In this document: positions 5,523-8,798 of the stretch, one piece after another
Position numbering within the stretch: the first letter of the stretch is position 1
Layout: each line of letters starts with the position of its first letter
Origin: DASYSA01 sp036003885
GTDB lineage: Bacteria; Acidobacteriota; Blastocatellia; UBA7656
Length of the DNA: 8,798 bases
Reading direction: 5' to 3'
NCBI GenBank assembly: GCA_036003885.1
Contig: DASYSA010000640.1
Span: 1-8,798, forward strand
Notes under the pieces: generated by a model
The model's input: only the letters and a program-made list of their open reading frames with translations
Databases searched by the model: none
What the model was told of the DNA's origin: nothing
Translations under genes and position numbers: made by a program

Positions 5523-7961
5523 ATGACCGGCAGGACTGTCCATCACTATCGCGTTGCAGAGATGCTCGGCTCGGGCGGCATGGGTGAAGTCTATCGAGCC
5601 GAAGATACGCGACTTGGCCGCAGCGTCGCGCTCAAATTCCTGCCCGCTTCATACCAGTATGACGCCGACCGCCGCGAACGGTTCTTCAGAGAAGCCCGGG
5701 CGGCTTCGGCCCTTCGGTCTCCGAACATCGCAGCCATATACGACATCGGCGAACACGAAGACACCGCCTACATCGTGATGGAGTTCGTTGAAGGACAGTT
5801 GCTGTCCCGAAAACTCGAGGGCGGACCGCTCCCGGTAGTCGACGCGCTGGATATAGCGATGCAGATAGCAGATGCGCTCGACGAAGCGCATTCTCTGGGA
5901 ATAGTGCACCGCGATATCAAGAGCGCGAACGTGATGATAACCGAGCGGGGCCTGGTGAAGGTTCTCGATTTCGGGCTGGCGAAGGTGACCGGCAACCTGG
6001 ACTCAAAACGAGACGGCGAGAGCGATGAGCCGACAGTCAAGCTGGGGCAGGAGACCGCCATCGGCCTTGTCCTCGGAACCGCCGGCTACATGTCGCCCGA
6101 GCAGGCGCTCGGCCGTTCGTTGGACCATCGCTCGGACCTTTTCAGTCTGGGTGTGGTCGGGTACGAGATGTTGACGGCTCGGCTCCCGTTTGAAGGCGCC
6201 AGCTCGACCGAATTAATTGATCGCATCGTTCACCAGGAGCCGGCCGCAGTCGCGCGATTCAACTACAGCGTGCCGCATGAACTGGAGCGAATCGTACGCA
6301 AGGCGTTGGAGAAGGACGCGGCCTATCGCTACCAGTCCGCTCGCGAGATCTACATCGACCTCCGCAACCTTCGCCGGGACCTCGAAGCTAATAACCGCAC
6401 TTCAAACATAACCTCGTATCCCACCGAGCATCAGGCCACAGCTCTGTTGCCCAATTCGGCGGCGCTCGGGAGCGGAATGATCGAGCACCCGAAGGTCGAG
6501 AATGCAGTTGCAATAATGACCTTTTCGAATATCACCCGCGAGCCGGCCGACGACTGGATCGGGTCGGGCATTGCAGAGACGGTTACAGCGGACCTGAAGA
6601 ACGTTCGCGGCCTCTCGGTCATCGGCCGCGAACGGATATTCGAACTGCTCAAGAATCAGGGCGACCATCCGACCGGAGACTTCGATGAGACTTTCGCCAT
6701 CGACATGGGCCGCAGGCTCGGCGCTGCATGGCTGATAGGCGGCGGTTATCAGCGCGTTGGCGAGATGCTGCGAATCACGGCGCGCTTCATCGATGTCGAT
6801 ACGGGCGCAGTGGTTAAGACTGTGAAGATCGACGGCAAGATCTCGGAGATATTCAACCTCCAGGACCGCATCGTGTACGAGTTGAGCCAGGGTTTGAATC
6901 TGGAACTGGGCACCTCGGAAATAACCGAGATTGAGCGAGAAGAGACTCAGTCCGTCGAAGCATATGAGAATTTTTCGCGCGGCATCATAAACCTGCGCAC
7001 GGCGAGCCGTGACACGCTCGACCGCGCGATCTTCAACTTCGAGACGGCGACCGAGCACGATCCAAACTACGCGCGGGCGTGGGCCGCGCTCGGGGCGGCC
7101 TACGATCTGAAGGGGAGCTTCCTGAGCATCCCGGAGCTGTCGCTCAAGGCAATCGAGTTTGAGAAGAAGGCCATCCAGTTGAACCCGCGCCTGTCGCATG
7201 CGCATCAGTGGCTGGGAGGCTCACTGAACAGCATCGGCAGATATGATGAAGCCATCGAGTCGATCAAGGAGGCCATAAGACTCGAGCCCAACAACGCAGG
7301 AGCTCATGCGTCGCTTGCCCGATCGTACTGGCTGGGCAAGGGGATGGTGGACGAAGCGATAACCGAGTTTCAGCATGCGATCGCACTCAATCCCGAAGCG
7401 GGCTATGCCTATCTTCAGTTGGCCTTCCTCTACACAATCCGAGGAAGGTATGACCGTGCCGAGGCGGTTTCGAAACAGGCCATCGAGCTTCAAGAGCGTT
7501 TCATATCGGGGAGAGAAGGCTTGCAGGTGGTCGGCGCGCACACGCGGTTGGGCTACGCCTACTATCGACAGGGGAGATACGATGAAGCGATTGCCGAGTA
7601 CAACAAGGAACTTGGGTTCCTGGCGTCGAGCGATCACGGGCTGCGCGACCGGACTCTGGTAGAACTGGACGAGAAGATGGGCGCGGCTTACTTGCGGAAG
7701 GGACTGAACGACGAGGCGGAAAGCCACTTCAAGCGGGCATTGAAGAGATTCGATGAGCGCGTAACAAGAGGAGCCGACGACCCTCACACCAAATACTACA
7801 TAGCCTCCCTGCATGCACTTCGAGGTGACCCGGATCGAGCGCTCAAATATCTTGCGGAGTCATCGGCGCATTTGAAAACGATTAACGGGCTTCGGGCAAA
7901 GACCGATCCGGATTTCGAAAGCCTCAGAGATGACCCGCGATTCAAAGAGATTGTCGGCTAA
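5523..7961 (+). CDS. Ser/Thr protein kinase with TolB-N-like domain and TPR repeats
   Basis: This 812-residue protein starts with a complete Hanks-type kinase domain (about 9-285): glycine loop GSGGMGEV (16-23), ATP-binding K38, alpha-C E57, catalytic HRDIKSAN (129-136), metal-binding DFG (149-151) and GTAGYMSPEQA (185-195). All key residues are present, so it should be active and is of the RD type. Residues about 326-460 (VAIMTFSN, DDWIGSGIAETVTADL, FIDVDTGAVV, IFNLQDRI) match the TolB-N-like module found with TPRs in many signalling proteins. Seven or so TPR-like units fill about 512-785, and the end DPDFESLRDDPRFKEIV is typical of acidobacterial kinases. No hydrophobic membrane segment lies between kinase and TolB-like parts, so I infer a cytoplasmic protein with TPR-mediated partner binding. 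Substrates are unknown. The start at 5523 follows GGAG and the family-typical MTGRTVHHYRV. It converges on the STAS gene. Confidence 0.93.
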   Translation: MTGRTVHHYRVAEMLGSGGMGEVYRAEDTRLGRSVALKFLPASYQYDADRRERFFREARAASALRSPNIAAIYDIGEHEDTAYIVMEFVEGQLLSRKLEGGPLPVVDALDIAMQIADALDEAHSLGIVHRDIKSANVMITERGLVKVLDFGLAKVTGNLDSKRDGESDEPTVKLGQETAIGLVLGTAGYMSPEQALGRSLDHRSDLFSLGVVGYEMLTARLPFEGASSTELIDRIVHQEPAAVARFNYSVPHELERIVRKALEKDAAYRYQSAREIYIDLRNLRRDLEANNRTSNITSYPTEHQATALLPNSAALGSGMIEHPKVENAVAIMTFSNITREPADDWIGSGIAETVTADLKNVRGLSVIGRERIFELLKNQGDHPTGDFDETFAIDMGRRLGAAWLIGGGYQRVGEMLRITARFIDVDTGAVVKTVKIDGKISEIFNLQDRIVYELSQGLNLELGTSEITEIEREETQSVEAYENFSRGIINLRTASRDTLDRAIFNFETATEHDPNYARAWAALGAAYDLKGSFLSIPELSLKAIEFEKKAIQLNPRLSHAHQWLGGSLNSIGRYDEAIESIKEAIRLEPNNAGAHASLARSYWLGKGMVDEAITEFQHAIALNPEAGYAYLQLAFLYTIRGRYDRAEAVSKQAIELQERFISGREGLQVVGAHTRLGYAYYRQGRYDEAIAEYNKELGFLASSDHGLRDRTLVELDEKMGAAYLRKGLNDEAESHFKRALKRFDERVTRGADDPHTKYYIASLHALRGDPDRALKYLAESSAHLKTINGLRAKTDPDFESLRDDPRFKEIVG

Positions 7962-7962
7962 T

Positions 7963-8000
7963 GAAGGGAGAAATTCGAAATTCGAATTCCCCGTCCCTTC
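7963..8000. repeat. Hairpin with AATTCGA repeats after the kinase stop
   Basis: Outer arms GAAGGGA (7963-7969) and TCCCTTC (7994-8000) enclose AATTCGAA (7972-7979) and TTCGAATT (7981-7988). The structure lies two bases past the kinase stop codon, between convergent genes. There is no T-run on either side, so it is only a possible bidirectional terminator or mRNA 3'-end stabiliser. The AATTCGA units look like another short intergenic repeat. Confidence 0.5.
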
Positions 8001-8130
8001 TTCAGGCCTCTGCGGCAAATGAGATGCCGAGGTCCAGCGCAACCCATATGAGATGATGGTCCAGATGCCGGTGGTCCGAATTTCGGATCTGATTCGACCG
8101 GTGATCCCGTACCGCAATTCGGCATTGCGA

Positions 8131-8532
8131 TCAAACGCCCGACGGTTCGTCGAGGCGCATATCGACCATTTCGACCGCTCCCGGGCCTTCGAGCATGCCG
8201 GTGCGGTAGAGATTGTGACCCAACATCTGCGGTGCACCGCGAAGTACGAGGACACTCACGCGAGCGCGAAGCTCACGCAGCGAGTTTATGCAGGTCGCCA
8301 GCGCCACGCCATCTTCTATGTCGAGTCCGCGGAGATCCAGAATCAACGAACCGCCCGGGTCAACAACCTGCGTCCTAACCCGAGATTCAAAGTCAGACGC
8401 GTTCTGTTCTCTCAAGTCGCCGACTACCAGAGTGGCGCCTTCAGAGTCCCTGGAGAACTGTATCGCGGATGTGTCAGGTGCCGCATTCATAATTGGATCA
8501 GGAAGCCCGAGTCGCGATTCATCGTTGTTCAT
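8131..8532 (-). CDS. STAS-domain protein (anti-sigma-factor-antagonist-like)
   Basis: A 133-residue protein that is almost entirely a STAS fold (about 30-120): a first strand ATLVVGDL, then the helix NASDFESRVRTQV, the central strand GGSLILDLRGLDIED, the helix GVALATCINSLRELRA, the strand VSVLVLRGA and RTGMLEG. STAS domains act by binding partners, such as anti-sigma factors, kinases or transport ATPases; the partner here is not visible. The usual phospho-acceptor segment (I-D-S-S/A-G) reads IEDG here, with Gly75 where the serine would be, so SpoIIAA-like control by phosphorylation looks unlikely. The start is uncertain: ATG at 8532 has no close SD, while TTG at 8538 lies 13 nt after a weak AGGA and would give 135 residues. 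An ATG at 8490 is a third option. The first 25 residues have no domain. The gene is convergent with the kinase, with 169 bp between stops. Confidence 0.75.
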   Translation of the reverse strand: MNNDESRLGLPDPIMNAAPDTSAIQFSRDSEGATLVVGDLREQNASDFESRVRTQVVDPGGSLILDLRGLDIEDGVALATCINSLRELRARVSVLVLRGAPQMLGHNLYRTGMLEGPGAVEMVDMRLDEPSGV

Positions 8533-8671
8533 TCGCAAGCCGATTGCGCTATCCTACCACACCAGAACCCTTCCACAGCTCAACTGCCGGCGTGCAATTG
8601 GAACTCGGACGAGCTTGGGGGAGGTCACACTCTTGACTCATTCACTCAACATTGCTTGACGGGCGTCCGTC

Positions 8672-8798
8672 TCATTCACACCTCACTTCAGTGAGGTGGT
8701 CTCGACTGAGCGGACCCCCGAACCGTTTCAACGTTTCGTCGCCCCTTGGGGGCGTGCCAGCTCCGATTCGGCTGCCGATCTTGTAGGCTGGACGGAAG
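8672..8798 (-). CDS. Possible C-terminal end of an unidentified minus-strand gene
   Basis: One minus-strand frame is open from the window edge for 41 codons and ends in TGA at 8674-8672. It reads YKIGSRIGAGTPPRGDETL and later RFGGPLSRDHLTEVRCE. I recognise no family. A second minus-strand frame is open for about 36 codons, so openness alone is weak support. The hairpin at 8679-8698 falls within its last codons. Confidence 0.2.
   Translation of the reverse strand, partial: FRPAYKIGSRIGAGTPPRGDETLKRFGGPLSRDHLTEVRCE
8679..8698. other. Perfect 8-bp hairpin with TTCA loop
   Basis: CACCTCAC (8679-8686) and GTGAGGTG (8691-8698) form a perfect stem. Neither side is followed by a T-run, so it is not a standard intrinsic terminator. 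A second GC hairpin CGCCCC/GGGGCG (8740-8745 with 8749-8754) lies downstream. They could belong to a structured RNA, an operator, or the end of a gene beyond the window. Confidence 0.45.

Noticed and set aside
6402..7205. 267-codon minus-strand frame inside the kinase gene
   Set aside because: It is fully antisense to the TolB-N-like and TPR-coding region, Arg/Val/Leu-rich without recognisable motifs, as expected for a shadow frame.
7221..7814. 197-codon minus-strand frame inside the kinase gene
   Set aside because: Antisense to the TPR region; no motif, no SD, and the TPR frame explains the sequence.
8053..8694. 213-codon + strand frame antisense to the STAS gene
   Set aside because: It is longer than the STAS frame but shows no domain logic, and its start region has no SD; the opposite strand gives a coherent STAS fold. 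I read it as a shadow of the coding strand in GC-rich DNA.

Overview
The window looks like an ordinary chromosomal stretch from a member of the Acidobacteriota. The grounds are the acidobacterial VWFA-related domain protein at the left edge, a large Ser/Thr kinase fused to a TolB-N-like domain and TPRs of a type abundant in that phylum, a six-domain S1 protein with a long acidic N-terminal tail, GC-rich coding sequence, and short repeat families (GTCCGTTGTCAGT and CAGGTGT types) that I recall from many acidobacterial and cyanobacterial intergenic regions. Placement below phylum is not possible from the sequence alone.

Layout, left to right. (1) Positions 2-1492, + strand: the 3' two-thirds or so of a VWFA-related protein gene, cut by the window edge. 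(2) Positions 1626-5070, - strand, read right to left: rpsA (ribosomal protein S1), a strong intrinsic terminator, a repeat-filled gap, a HIT-family nucleotide phosphorylase/hydrolase, and a secreted glycerophosphodiester phosphodiesterase whose start lies only about 23 bases past the HIT stop. (3) Positions 5071-5522: a divergent non-coding region with a good rpsA promoter, a perfect 14-bp palindrome and a three-copy CAGGTGT repeat. (4) Positions 5523-7961, + strand: an apparently soluble Ser/Thr kinase of 812 residues. (5) Positions 8131-8532, - strand: a small STAS-domain protein convergent with the kinase. (6) Positions 8539-8798: mostly non-coding, with two hairpins and perhaps the last 41 codons of another - strand gene.

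How they work together: HIT and GDPD form a probable two-gene unit downstream of rpsA. The rpsA terminator and a repeat occupy the whole gap in front of HIT, so that unit must be expressed by read-through or from a promoter inside the repeat. The kinase and the STAS protein are signalling-type proteins side by side, but nothing in the sequence proves that they act together. I found no CRISPR array, no recognisable tRNA or rRNA, no intact mobile element, and no convincing new multi-gene system. The most notable points are the repeats that form the leaders of HIT and the kinase and extend their open frames, the kinase with a TolB-N-like module but no membrane segment, and the STAS protein lacking the usual phospho-acceptor serine.
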